DNA of 6,209 nucleotides from Paracoccaceae bacterium (GCA_024644285.1 JAHELH010000150.1:1-6209), one strand, 5' to 3'; shown: positions 1-5,841, counted from the stretch's first letter. Translations and numbers: made by a program. Notes: generated by a model not told the origin, from the letters alone.

Positions 1-123
<123 letters not shown>

Positions 124-131
124 TGGCGGGC

Positions 132-187
132 GGTGCGTGCAAGCACGCACCCTACGCCCACCGGTAGGGTGCGTGATCTCACGCACC
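132..187. repeat. REP-like pair of inverted hairpins between tuf and rpsJ
   Basis: Two perfect palindromes lie side by side: GGTGCGTGC/GCACGCACC at 132-140 and 143-151, and GGTGCGTGA/TCACGCACC at 168-176 and 179-187. The right arm of the first and left arm of the second also pair perfectly over 12 bases (144-155 with 164-175, 8-base loop). The transcript can therefore form either two outer hairpins or one longer central hairpin. The GTAGGGTGCGT core resembles short palindromic repeats I have seen scattered between genes in proteobacteria, so a REP-like element is the most likely reading. No T-tract follows, so it is not a standard intrinsic terminator; it could still stabilise the tuf mRNA 3' end. 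Function is inferred, the pairing is seen. Confidence 0.75.
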
Positions 188-192
188 GACAC

Positions 193-237
193 GAGGAACA
201 AGGGTTCGACGAGGGGCGGCGGTGGTCGTCGTTCCTC
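193..237 (+). promoter_or_regulatory. Imperfect leader hairpin upstream of rpsJ
   Basis: GAGGAAC at 193-199 pairs perfectly with GTTCCTC at 231-237. Inside it GACGA (208-212) pairs with TCGTC (226-230), leaving an 8-base bulge on the left side and a G-rich loop at 213-225. It ends 38 bases before the rpsJ start. In E. coli the S10 operon is controlled by L4 binding to a structured leader at this place; whether this hairpin does anything similar is inference only. I see no clear sigma-70 promoter between tuf and rpsJ. Confidence 0.35.
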
Positions 238-275
238 CTCTCAACTGCAAAGACCCGTCGAAGGGGACGAGACAC

Positions 276-590
276 ATGGCCATCCAAAGCCAAAACATCC
301 GGATCAGGCTGAAAGCCTTCGATTACCGCGTGCTGGACGCCAGCACTGCCGAGATCGTCAGCACCGCCAAGCGGACCGGCGCCACCGTGCGCGGACCGAT
401 CCCGCTGCCCAACAAGATCGAGAAGTTCACCGTCCTGCGTGGTCCGCACATCGACAAGAAGTCGCGCGACCAGTGGGAGATCCGCACGCACAAGCGGCTT
501 CTCGACATCGTCGATCCGACGCCGCAGACCGTGGACGCGCTGATGAAGCTCGACCTCGCCGCCGGCGTCGACGTCGAGATCAAGGTTTAA
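276..590 (+). CDS. rpsJ: 30S ribosomal protein S10
   Basis: Encodes 104 residues, close to the usual 102-104 for S10. It starts MAIQSQNIRIRLKAFD and keeps the family core: IRLKAFDYRVLD near the N-terminus, GPIPLPNKIEKFTVLRGPH in the middle (the exposed loop), then KKSRDQWEIRTHKRLLDI and the end GVDVEIKV. S10 sits in the head of the 30S subunit and, free of the ribosome, is also the NusE partner of NusB in transcription antitermination. The start at 276 is chosen because S10 proteins begin at this point and a GGGGA-type ribosome site lies at 263-267; an in-frame ATG at 222 would add 18 non-conserved residues. It is the first gene of the S10 operon, 15 bases ahead of rplC. Confidence 0.98.
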   Translation: MAIQSQNIRIRLKAFDYRVLDASTAEIVSTAKRTGATVRGPIPLPNKIEKFTVLRGPHIDKKSRDQWEIRTHKRLLDIVDPTPQTVDALMKLDLAAGVDVEIKV

Positions 591-605
591 GGGAGGGCAC
601 CAGCC

Positions 606-1478
606 ATGTTGCGCTCTGGAGTGATCGCAAGGAAGGTCGGCATGACCCGGCTTTTCCTGGAAGACGGCAAGCAAGTGCCCGTCACCGTCCTGCAGCTTGA
701 CGGTTTGCAGGTCGTGGCGCAGCGCACCGCCGAAAAAGACGGCTATTCGGCTGTTCAGCTGGGTGCCGGCTCGGCCAGGGCTAAGCGCGTCAGCGCCCCC
801 ATGCGCGGCCATTTCGCCGCCGCCAAGGTCGAGCCCAAGCGCAAGATCGCGGAGTTCCGCGTGGCGCCGGAGAACCTGATCGACGTGGGCGAGGAAATCA
901 CCGCGAACCACTATTTCGAGGGCCAGTTCGTCGACGTCTCGGGCACCTCGATCGGCAAGGGTTTCGCCGGCGCGATGAAGCGGCACAACTTCGCCGGTCT
1001 GCGCGCCAGCCACGGCGTGTCGATTTCGCACCGCTCGCACGGCTCGACCGGTCAGTGCCAGGACCCCGGCAAGGTATTCAAGGGCAAGAAGATGGCCGGC
1101 CATATGGGTGCTGCCCGCGTGACCACGCAGAACCTGCAGGTCGTGCGCACCGACGCAGACCGTGGGTTGATCATGGTCAAAGGCGCGGTTCCCGGCTCCA
1201 AGGGTGGCTGGGTCACGATCAAGGACGCGGCGAAGAAGCCGGTTCCGGAGAACGTCATCTACCCGGCAGCGCTGAAATCCGCCGCCGCCGAGGCCGAGAA
1301 GATGGCGCAAGCCGCCGCCGACGAAGCCGCCGCCGCCGAGGCCGCGGAAGCCGAGCGCATCGCCGCCGAGCAGGCTGCGCAGCAGGCCGCCGCGCTTGAG
1401 GCCTCGAAGGCCGCCGACGCAGCCGAGGACGGCGCCGAAGGCGACGCCGCGCCCGAGAAGAAGGAAGGCGAGGAATGA
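606..1478 (+). CDS. rplC: 50S ribosomal protein L3 with long Ala/Glu-rich C-terminal tail
   Basis: Encodes 290 residues, against about 209 in E. coli. Residues 1-212 are the full L3 core: VIARKVGMTRLF at the start, SGTSIGKGFAGAMKRHNF around 112-129, and GSTGQCQDPGKVFKGKKMAG around 146-165, the loop that reaches toward the peptidyl transferase centre. Gln150 in GSTGQ matches the glutamine methylated by PrmB in E. coli. Residues about 213-290 form an extra tail with 32 alanines among residues 221-290 plus many Glu and a few Lys, probably helical or disordered. I recall similar tails in Rhodobacterales L3, so this is likely lineage-specific rather than damage. GGGAGG at 591-596 supports the start. 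The stop overlaps the rplD start in ATGA, so the two are probably translationally coupled. Confidence 0.98.
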   Translation: MLRSGVIARKVGMTRLFLEDGKQVPVTVLQLDGLQVVAQRTAEKDGYSAVQLGAGSARAKRVSAPMRGHFAAAKVEPKRKIAEFRVAPENLIDVGEEITANHYFEGQFVDVSGTSIGKGFAGAMKRHNFAGLRASHGVSISHRSHGSTGQCQDPGKVFKGKKMAGHMGAARVTTQNLQVVRTDADRGLIMVKGAVPGSKGGWVTIKDAAKKPVPENVIYPAALKSAAAEAEKMAQAAADEAAAAEAAEAERIAAEQAAQQAAALEASKAADAAEDGAEGDAAPEKKEGEE

Positions 1479-2092
1479 AACTCGACGTGATCAAACTGGA
1501 CGGCAAGAAGGCCGGTTCGGTCGATCTGGGCGAAGACATCTTCGGCCTCGATCCCCGCGCCGACATTCTGCACCGCGTCGTCCGCTGGCAGCGCAACAAG
1601 GCGCAGCAGGGCACGCACAAGGTCAAGACCCGGTCGGAAACGTCCTACTCGACCAAGAAGATCTATCGCCAGAAAGGTACCGGCGGCGCACGCCACGGTG
1701 ACCGCAACGCGCCGATCTTCCGCAAGGGAGGCATCTACAAGGGTCCGACCCCGCGCAGCCATGCCCATGATTTGCCGAAGAAATTCCGCAAGCTGGGTCT
1801 TTGCCACGCGTTGTCGGCCAAGGTGAAAGAGGGCAACCTCGTGGTGCTTGATGCGGCGACTGCCGAGGGCAAGACCGGCGCGCTGGCCAAACAGATCCGC
1901 GATCTGGGCTGGAAGCGCGCGCTGGTCATCGACGGAACGGAAGTCAACGATGGCTTCGCCCGCGCCGCGGCCAATATCGACGGGCTCGACGTGCTGCCCT
2001 CGATGGGCGCCAACGTCTACGACATCCTCAAGCGCGACACCCTGGTGATCACCAAGGCCGGTCTCGAAGCACTGGAGGCTCGACTGAAATGA
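1475..2092 (+). CDS. rplD: 50S ribosomal protein L4
   Basis: Encodes 205 residues (E. coli 201). The start MKLDVIKLDGKKAGSVDL is the usual one for alphaproteobacterial L4. The extended loop that lines the peptide exit tunnel is clear around residues 50-90, with KTRSETSYSTKKIYRQKGTG and GARHGDRNAPIFRKGG. The C-terminal half has the Rossmann-like globular domain and ends LVITKAGLEALEARLK. L4 binds 23S rRNA early in 50S assembly; in E. coli it also represses its own operon by binding the S10 leader, which makes the structured region before rpsJ of interest. AAGGAAGG at 1461-1468, inside the end of rplC, is the ribosome site. Both ends overlap neighbours by four bases (ATGA), fitting coupled translation of rplC-rplD-rplW. 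Confidence 0.98.
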   Translation: MKLDVIKLDGKKAGSVDLGEDIFGLDPRADILHRVVRWQRNKAQQGTHKVKTRSETSYSTKKIYRQKGTGGARHGDRNAPIFRKGGIYKGPTPRSHAHDLPKKFRKLGLCHALSAKVKEGNLVVLDAATAEGKTGALAKQIRDLGWKRALVIDGTEVNDGFARAAANIDGLDVLPSMGANVYDILKRDTLVITKAGLEALEARLK

Positions 2093-2385
2093 GCGCAGAA
2101 GCCAAGCATTACGACGTGATCCGCAAGCCGCTGATCACCGAGAAGGCGACGATGGCGTCAGAGCATGGCGGCGTCGTGTTCGAGGTCGCGATGTCGGCCA
2201 ACAAGCCGCAGATCAAAGAGGCGGTCGAAGAGCTGTTCGGCGTCAAGGTGAAAGCGGTGAACACCACGATCACAAAGGGCAAGGTCAAACGCTTCCGCGG
2301 CCAGCCAGGCAAGCGTCGCGACGTCAAGAAGGCCTATGTGACGCTCGAAGAGGGCAACACGATCGACGTGACTACCGGCCTCTGA
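2089..2385 (+). CDS. rplW: 50S ribosomal protein L23
   Basis: Encodes 98 residues, about the normal length (100 in E. coli). Recognisable parts are HYDVIRKPLITEKAT near the N-terminus, KPQIKEAVEELFGVKVKAVN in the middle and KRRDVKKAYVTLEEG near the end. L23 sits beside the exit tunnel mouth and is the docking point for trigger factor and the signal recognition particle; Glu18 in the ITEKA motif matches the E. coli residue contacted by trigger factor. The start overlaps the rplD stop in ATGA, with GGAGG at 2074-2078 as ribosome site. It is followed by the largest gap in the operon, 133 bases of hairpin-forming sequence before rplB. Confidence 0.98.
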   Translation: MSAEAKHYDVIRKPLITEKATMASEHGGVVFEVAMSANKPQIKEAVEELFGVKVKAVNTTITKGKVKRFRGQPGKRRDVKKAYVTLEEGNTIDVTTGL

Positions 2386-2391
2386 TGGCCC

Positions 2392-2493
2392 GCCCCGGGC
2401 TTGACCCGGGGCCGATCGAATGAAAGAAGACCGGCTTTCCCGGACAATACCGGGGCAGCAAAGTAAAATCTGGTCCCCGGAGCATGTCCGGGG
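2392..2493. repeat. Three CCCCGG-type hairpins between rplW and rplB
   Basis: Three palindromes share a CCCCGG...CCGGGG plan. The first is GCCCCGGG (2392-2399) with CCCGGGGC (2405-2412), loop CTTGA. The second is CCCGG (2439-2443) with CCGGG (2450-2454). The third is CCCCGGA (2475-2481) with TCCGGGG (2487-2493). Because the arms are alike, arms of different hairpins can also pair with each other. CCCCGGGCTTGACCCGGGG-like palindromes are, as I recall, common intergenic repeats in Alphaproteobacteria, so insertion of a REP-like cluster is the likeliest origin. No T-tract follows any hairpin, so termination is unlikely, but the structures could tune rplB expression or mRNA decay within the operon. 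Confidence 0.7.
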
Positions 2494-2518
2494 CAAAAGC
2501 AAACGGAAGAGAGCAAGC

Positions 2519-3361
2519 ATGGCACTCAAGTCGTACAAACCTACGACGCCTGGCCAGCGCGGGCTGGTGCTGATCGACCGTTCGGAGCTTTGGAAAGGCC
2601 GCCCGGTCAAGTCGCTCACCGAGGGACTGACCAAGAAGGCGGGCCGGAACAACACCGGACGGATCACGATGCGCCGCCGCGGCGGTGGGGCGAAACGCCT
2701 TTACCGGATCGTCGACTTCAAGCGCAACAAGCTCGATGTCGAGGCCACGATCATCCGGATCGAATACGATCCCAACCGCACCGCCTTCATCGCGCTGGTG
2801 CAGTACCACGACGGCGAGCAGGCCTATATCCTGGCCCCGCAGCGCCTGGCCGTGGGCGACAAGATCGTCGCCGGCGCCAAGACCGACGTGAAGCCCGGCA
2901 ATGCGATGCCGTTTTCCGGCATGCCGATCGGCACCATCGTCCATAACGTGGAACTCAAGCCCGGCAAGGGCGGCCAGCTGGCCCGCGCCGCGGGCACCTA
3001 CGCCCAGTTCGTCGGTCGCGATGGCGGCTATGCGCAGATCAGGCTCTCGAGCGGCGAGCTGCGCCTGGTGCGCCAGGAATGCATGGCCACGGTCGGAGCG
3101 GTCTCGAACCCCGACAACTCGAACCAGAACCTCGGCAAGGCGGGACGCAACCGTCACTTCGGCAAGCGGCCCTCGGTCCGCGGCGTGGTGATGAACCCGA
3201 TCGACCACCCGCATGGCGGCGGCGAAGGCCGCACCTCGGGCGGCCGTCACCCCGTGACCCCGTGGGGCAAGCCCACCAAGGGCGCCAAGACCCGCAACCG
3301 CAACAAGGCATCGTCGAAGCTGATCATCCGCTCGCGCCACGCCAAGAAGAAGGGCCGCTAA
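2519..3361 (+). CDS. rplB: 50S ribosomal protein L2
   Basis: Encodes 280 residues, the normal length of bacterial L2. It starts MALKSYKPTTPGQRG, with GRNNTGRITMRRRGGGAKR around residues 42-60, the OB-fold region RIEYDPNRTAFIALVQYHDG, and the signature NPIDHPHGGGEGRTSGGRHP near 226-245. His230 in HPHGGG corresponds to E. coli His229, a residue close to the peptidyl transferase centre. L2 binds 23S rRNA and helps join the subunits. GGAAGAG at 2505-2511 fits the start at 2519. An in-frame ATG at 2420 would add 33 residues read from the hairpin repeats and lacks a ribosome site, so it is not used here. One base separates the stop from rpsS. Confidence 0.98.
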   Translation: MALKSYKPTTPGQRGLVLIDRSELWKGRPVKSLTEGLTKKAGRNNTGRITMRRRGGGAKRLYRIVDFKRNKLDVEATIIRIEYDPNRTAFIALVQYHDGEQAYILAPQRLAVGDKIVAGAKTDVKPGNAMPFSGMPIGTIVHNVELKPGKGGQLARAAGTYAQFVGRDGGYAQIRLSSGELRLVRQECMATVGAVSNPDNSNQNLGKAGRNRHFGKRPSVRGVVMNPIDHPHGGGEGRTSGGRHPVTPWGKPTKGAKTRNRNKASSKLIIRSRHAKKKGR

Positions 3362-3362
3362 G

Positions 3363-3641
3363 ATGAGCCGCTCCGTCTGGAAAGGGCCTTTTGTCGACGC
3401 CTATGTCCTCAAGAAGGCCGAAAAGTCCCGCGAGTCGGGCCGCAACGAGGTCATCAAGATCTGGTCGCGCCGCTCCACCATCCTGCCGCAGTTCGTCGGC
3501 CTCACCTTCGGCGTCTACAACGGCAAGAAGCATATTCCCGTCAACGTCTCCGAGGACATGATCGGCCAGAAGTTCGGCGAGTATTCCCCGACGCGCACCT
3601 ATTACGGGCACGCGGCGGACAAGAAAGCGAAGAGGAAATAA
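3363..3641 (+). CDS. rpsS: 30S ribosomal protein S19
   Basis: Encodes 92 residues, identical in length to E. coli S19. The protein starts MSRSVWKGPFVDAYVLKK and carries the family signature DMIGQKFGEYSPTRTYYGHA at about residues 64-83, ending in a basic tail KKAKRK that contacts 16S rRNA. S19 lies in the 30S head, near S13 and the A-site finger bridge. The ribosome site AGAAGGG (3348-3354) lies in the end of rplB, one base away from which this gene begins. Tight spacing on both sides fits expression from the S10 operon transcript. Nothing unusual is seen. Confidence 0.98.
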   Translation: MSRSVWKGPFVDAYVLKKAEKSRESGRNEVIKIWSRRSTILPQFVGLTFGVYNGKKHIPVNVSEDMIGQKFGEYSPTRTYYGHAADKKAKRK

Positions 3642-3644
3642 GCC

Positions 3645-4037
3645 ATGGGCAAGGAAAAGAATCCGCGCCGCGTGGCGGACAACGAAGCGATGGCCAAAGT
3701 CCGCATGCTGCGCACCTCGCCGCAGAAGCTGAACCTCGTCGCCCAGCTCATTCGCGGCAAGAAGGTCGACCGGGCGCTGAACGACCTGACCTTCTCGAAG
3801 AAGCGCATCTCGGAAGACGTGAGGAAGTGCCTTCAGTCGGCGATCGCGAACGCCGAGAACAACCACAATCTCGACGTCGACGAACTGGTCGTCGCCGAGG
3901 CCTATGTCGGCAAGAACCTGACCATGAAGCGCGGCCGTCCGCGGGCGCGCGGCCGGTTCGGCCGGATCATCAAGCCGTTCTCGGAGCTGACCATCAAAGT
4001 CCGCCAGGTCGAGGAAGAAGCCGGGGAGCAAGCCTAA
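3645..4037 (+). CDS. rplV: 50S ribosomal protein L22
   Basis: Encodes 130 residues, longer than the 110 of E. coli because of about 16 extra N-terminal residues and a short C-terminal addition. The core has RTSPQKLNLVAQLIRGKKV, KRISEDVRKCLQSAIANAEN and the basic beta-hairpin loop KRGRPRARGRFGRI near residues 100-113, which lines the narrow part of the exit tunnel beside L4; changes in this loop give macrolide resistance in other bacteria. The start at 3645 is preferred over an internal ATG at 3690 because AGAGGA at 3631-3636 is placed for it and the MGKxKNPRRVADNEAMAK opening is, as I recall, conserved in Rhodobacterales. The TAA stop overlaps the rpsC start by one base (TAATG). Confidence 0.97.
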   Translation: MGKEKNPRRVADNEAMAKVRMLRTSPQKLNLVAQLIRGKKVDRALNDLTFSKKRISEDVRKCLQSAIANAENNHNLDVDELVVAEAYVGKNLTMKRGRPRARGRFGRIIKPFSELTIKVRQVEEEAGEQA

Positions 4038-4744
4038 TGGGTAACAAGACCAATCCGATCGGCATGCGCCTGCAGGTCAACCGCACCTGGGACAGCCGCT
4101 GGTACGCCGACACCAAGGAATTCGGCGATCTTCTTATCGAAGACGTAAAGATGCGCGAATTCATCAAGGAAGAGTGCAAGCAGGCGGGCGTGTCGAAGAT
4201 CATCATCGAGCGCCCGCACCGCAAGTGCCGCGTGACGATCCACACGGCGCGTCCGGGCGTCATCATCGGCAAGAAGGGCGCCGATATCGAGACCCTGCGC
4301 AAGAAGCTCGCCGCGATGACTGACAGCGAGCTGCACCTCAACATCGTCGAGGTGCGCAAGCCCGAGCTTGACGCCGCGCTGGTGGCCGAAAGCATCGCCC
4401 AGCAGCTTGAGCGCCGGGTCAGCTTCCGCCGCGCGATGAAGCGCGCGGTGCAGAACTCGATGCGCATGGGCGCGCTGGGGATCCGGGTCAACGTCGCGGG
4501 TCGTCTGGGCGGCGCCGAGATCGCGCGAACCGAGTGGTACCGCGAAGGCCGCGTCCCGCTGCACACGCTGCGCGCCGACATCGACTATGCCACAGTCGAG
4601 GCCAAGACCGCCTATGGAATCATCGGCATCAAGGTCTGGATCTTCAAGGGCGAGATCATGGAGCACGATCCCAGTGCCCGCGATCGTCGCCAGCAGGAAC
4701 TGCAGGACGGCCCGGCCCCGCGCGGCGCCGGCGGCCGGCGGTAA
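4037..4744 (+). CDS. rpsC: 30S ribosomal protein S3
   Basis: Encodes 235 residues (E. coli 233). It starts MGNKTNPIGMRLQVNRTWDS, the standard S3 opening. The KH domain is visible around residues 60-110, with the GxxG loop as GKKG at 78-81 inside RPGVIIGKKGADIETLR. The C-terminal domain has RVSFRRAMKRAVQNSMRMGA and GRLGGAEIARTEWYREGRVP. S3 sits in the 30S head at the mRNA entry channel, where its basic residues take part in helicase activity. The start at 4037 overlaps the rplV stop; an open frame running in from 3827 is only the shadow frame of rplV. GGGGAGC upstream (about 4022-4028) serves as ribosome site. The arginine-rich tail ending GAGGRR is normal variation. Confidence 0.98.
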   Translation: MGNKTNPIGMRLQVNRTWDSRWYADTKEFGDLLIEDVKMREFIKEECKQAGVSKIIIERPHRKCRVTIHTARPGVIIGKKGADIETLRKKLAAMTDSELHLNIVEVRKPELDAALVAESIAQQLERRVSFRRAMKRAVQNSMRMGALGIRVNVAGRLGGAEIARTEWYREGRVPLHTLRADIDYATVEAKTAYGIIGIKVWIFKGEIMEHDPSARDRRQQELQDGPAPRGAGGRR

Positions 4745-4749
4745 GGAGG
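4742..4749 (+). promoter_or_regulatory. Consensus Shine-Dalgarno site for rplP
   Basis: TAAGGAGG is a full match to the 16S rRNA 3'-end complement, 7 bases before the rplP start. Its TAA is also the rpsC stop codon, so a ribosome ending rpsC stands on the site that starts rplP. Confidence 0.85.
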
Positions 4750-4756
4750 AAAGAAG

Positions 4757-5170
4757 ATGCTGCAACCAAAGCGCACCAAGTTCCGCAAGCAGTTCAAGGG
4801 CAAGATCAAGGGCGAGGCCAAGGGCGGATCGGACCTGAACTTCGGCACCTACGGGCTTAAGGCCCTGCAGCCCGAGCGCGTCACCGCGCGCCAGATCGAG
4901 GCCGCCCGCCGCGCCATGACGCGCCACATGAAGCGTCAGGGTCGGGTCTGGATCCGGATCTTCCCGGATGTGCCGGTGACGTCCAAGCCGGTCGAGGTCC
5001 GGATGGGCAAGGGCAAGGGCTCGGTCGATTACTGGGCCGCCCGCGTCAAGCCCGGCCGGGTGATGTTCGAGCTTGACGGCGTCAACGACGCCACCGCCCG
5101 CGAGGCGCTGCGCCTGGCGGCGATGAAGCTGCCGATCAAGACCCGCATCGTGCACCGCGAAGACTGGTGA
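4757..5170 (+). CDS. rplP: 50S ribosomal protein L16
   Basis: Encodes 137 residues (E. coli 136). It starts MLQPKRTKFRKQFKG and contains LTARQIEAARRAMTR-like sequence at 42-56 (here VTARQIEAARRAMTRHMKRQ), VWIRIFPDVPVTSKP and VRMGKGKGSVDYWAARVKPG. L16 organises the tRNA-binding architecture of the 50S A site and is needed for late 50S assembly. Arg82 in the VRMGKGKG motif matches E. coli Arg81, the residue hydroxylated by the 2OG oxygenase YcfD (RoxA). A consensus ribosome site lies in the 12-base gap after rpsC. In most proteobacteria rpmC and rpsQ follow at once; here a terminator and unrelated genes follow instead, so rplP ends this transcript. Confidence 0.98.
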   Translation: MLQPKRTKFRKQFKGKIKGEAKGGSDLNFGTYGLKALQPERVTARQIEAARRAMTRHMKRQGRVWIRIFPDVPVTSKPVEVRMGKGKGSVDYWAARVKPGRVMFELDGVNDATAREALRLAAMKLPIKTRIVHREDW

Positions 5171-5213
5171 CCGGCCTGCCGGGCTGATCGCCGCAACGCA
5201 GTCGCAATTCTGG

Positions 5214-5241
5214 AAGGGCGGAGGTTCACTTCGCCCTTTTT
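5214..5241 (+). terminator. Intrinsic terminator of the S10 operon after rplP
   Basis: AAGGGCGGAG (5214-5223) pairs with CTTCGCCCTT (5229-5238) over 10 bases, with one G-T wobble and a five-base loop GTTCA. The stem runs straight into five T residues at 5237-5241. It lies 44 bases after the rplP stop. The reverse direction has no T-tract, so it acts on + strand transcription only, and does not serve the convergent gene at 5349-5636. Confidence 0.9.
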
Positions 5242-5269
5242 CGTGCCACGGTGCGGCGCGGGTGCCGAA

Positions 5270-5350
5270 CTAGAACCTGCCGTACGTGTCGCGGTAGAGA
5301 TGAACCTGCCGGCGGAACGTTCCCGCGAGATCCGGGCCGCTTTCCGGCTC
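5270..5350 (-). pseudogene. Coding-like tail out of frame with the 5349-5636 gene (possible frameshifted end or remnant)
   Basis: On the minus strand, one base out of frame with the small gene upstream, a frame is open from 5401 down to TAG at 5270-5272. Its last 26 codons read EPESGPDLAGTFRRQVHLYR and then DTYGRF. In this stretch 21 of 26 codons end in G or C, against 17 and 13 in the other two minus-strand frames, which is the pattern of real coding sequence in this genome. No ATG, GTG or TTG starts the frame after the preceding stop at 5402-5404. It may be the original C-terminus of the 5349-5636 gene, cut off by a one-base indel, or the leftover end of a lost gene. I do not recognise the peptide. 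Confidence 0.35.
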
Positions 5351-5636
5351 AGTTCCGCATCTGCTCGGCGCGGCTGTACGACGTGATCTCCGGCGCCGCC
5401 GTCAGCAGATCGGCGAGTCCGCCCCATATCTTCTGGATATGGGTCTGGGCGGCGTTCGCCGTCGCCTCGTCCGGGTAGATCGCGACCGCGACGCCCGAGC
5501 CATCGTTGTTCCACATGGCATAGTTGGCGATTCCGCCTTCGATCTTGCTGATCTGCGCCTTGATATCCGGAATGCGGCTTTCCATCTCGGCCATTCGGGA
5601 CGGATCCCCCTGGAACCGCGTGACACGTCCGTACAT
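5349..5636 (-). CDS. Small ABM-like dimeric alpha/beta-barrel protein (putative)
   Basis: Encodes 95 residues starting MYGRVTRFQGDPSRMAEMES. The layout fits one ferredoxin-like unit of the dimeric alpha/beta-barrel (ABM) superfamily: strand GRVTRFQG, helix RMAEMESRIPDIKAQISKI, strand IANYAMWNND, strand GSGVAVAIYPDEATANAAQ into a helix, and a last strand near APEITSYS. Many such proteins are small stress-related or cofactor-free oxygenase-like proteins; no catalytic residue can be named here, so function is unknown. There is no signal peptide or membrane segment. A G-rich ribosome site (5642-5648) lies a few bases before the start. The gene points toward the S10 operon, with the rplP terminator between them, and diverges from the oxygenase gene at 5842. 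The end may be affected by a frameshift (coding-like sequence continues in another frame past the stop). Gene call firm, fold likely, function open. Confidence 0.8.
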   Translation of the reverse strand: MYGRVTRFQGDPSRMAEMESRIPDIKAQISKIEGGIANYAMWNNDGSGVAVAIYPDEATANAAQTHIQKIWGGLADLLTAAPEITSYSRAEQMRN

Positions 5637-5841
5637 GATGTCCCCCCCTGCGATTTAATGGACCGACCATAAAGCAAAACGGCTTTCCGGGGAACCGTGG
5701 TTCGGCCGGCGTGTTTCGGCGCTCTGCCGCGAGGCGATCACAGCGCGTTGTTTCCGGCGTGCTAAATTGCCGAAGACCGTTGAGATTTCCTTGCAGGCAG
5801 GTTGAAAGGGACCAACCATTCCCCCGACCCCGGAGGCCGCC
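5637..5841. other. Divergent spacer between the two accessory genes
   Basis: This 205-base stretch must hold the promoters of both flanking genes. It includes an AT-richer patch at 5652-5680, a 12-base palindrome GAACCGTGGTTC at 5692-5703 that could be an operator, and a TAAATT at 5763-5768 that could be a -10 element but lacks a well-spaced -35. GGACC(G/A)ACCAT occurs twice, at 5660-5670 and 5809-5819, near the start of each gene. I see no convincing small gene or RNA in it. Confidence 0.4.

Noticed and set aside
132..151. Hairpin after tuf as an intrinsic terminator
   Set aside because: No T-tract follows the stem; it fits a repeat element better.
222..275. In-frame ATG upstream of rpsJ giving an 18-residue longer S10
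   Set aside because: The extra residues do not belong to S10, there is no ribosome site before 222, and the segment overlaps the leader hairpin.
2420..2518. In-frame ATG giving rplB a 33-residue extension
   Set aside because: The extension is read from the hairpin repeats, has no ribosome site, and L2 has its normal length from 2519 with a good site at 2505-2511.
3690..3692. Internal ATG as alternative start of rplV
   Set aside because: No suitable ribosome site precedes it, while the site at 3631-3636 fits the start at 3645.
3827..4036. Longer open frame leading into rpsC
   Set aside because: It is the shadow frame of rplV; S3 begins MGNKTNPIGMRL at 4037.
5273..5311. Direct repeat GAACCTGCCG at 5273-5282 and 5302-5311
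   Set aside because: Only 10 bases, a single pair, with no further similarity; likely chance within the coding-like remnant.
5652..5775. Sigma-70 promoters for the divergent genes
   Set aside because: AT-rich patches exist (TAAATT at 5763-5768, TTTATGG on the minus strand near 5670) but no pair with good -35 match and 16-18 base spacing was found.
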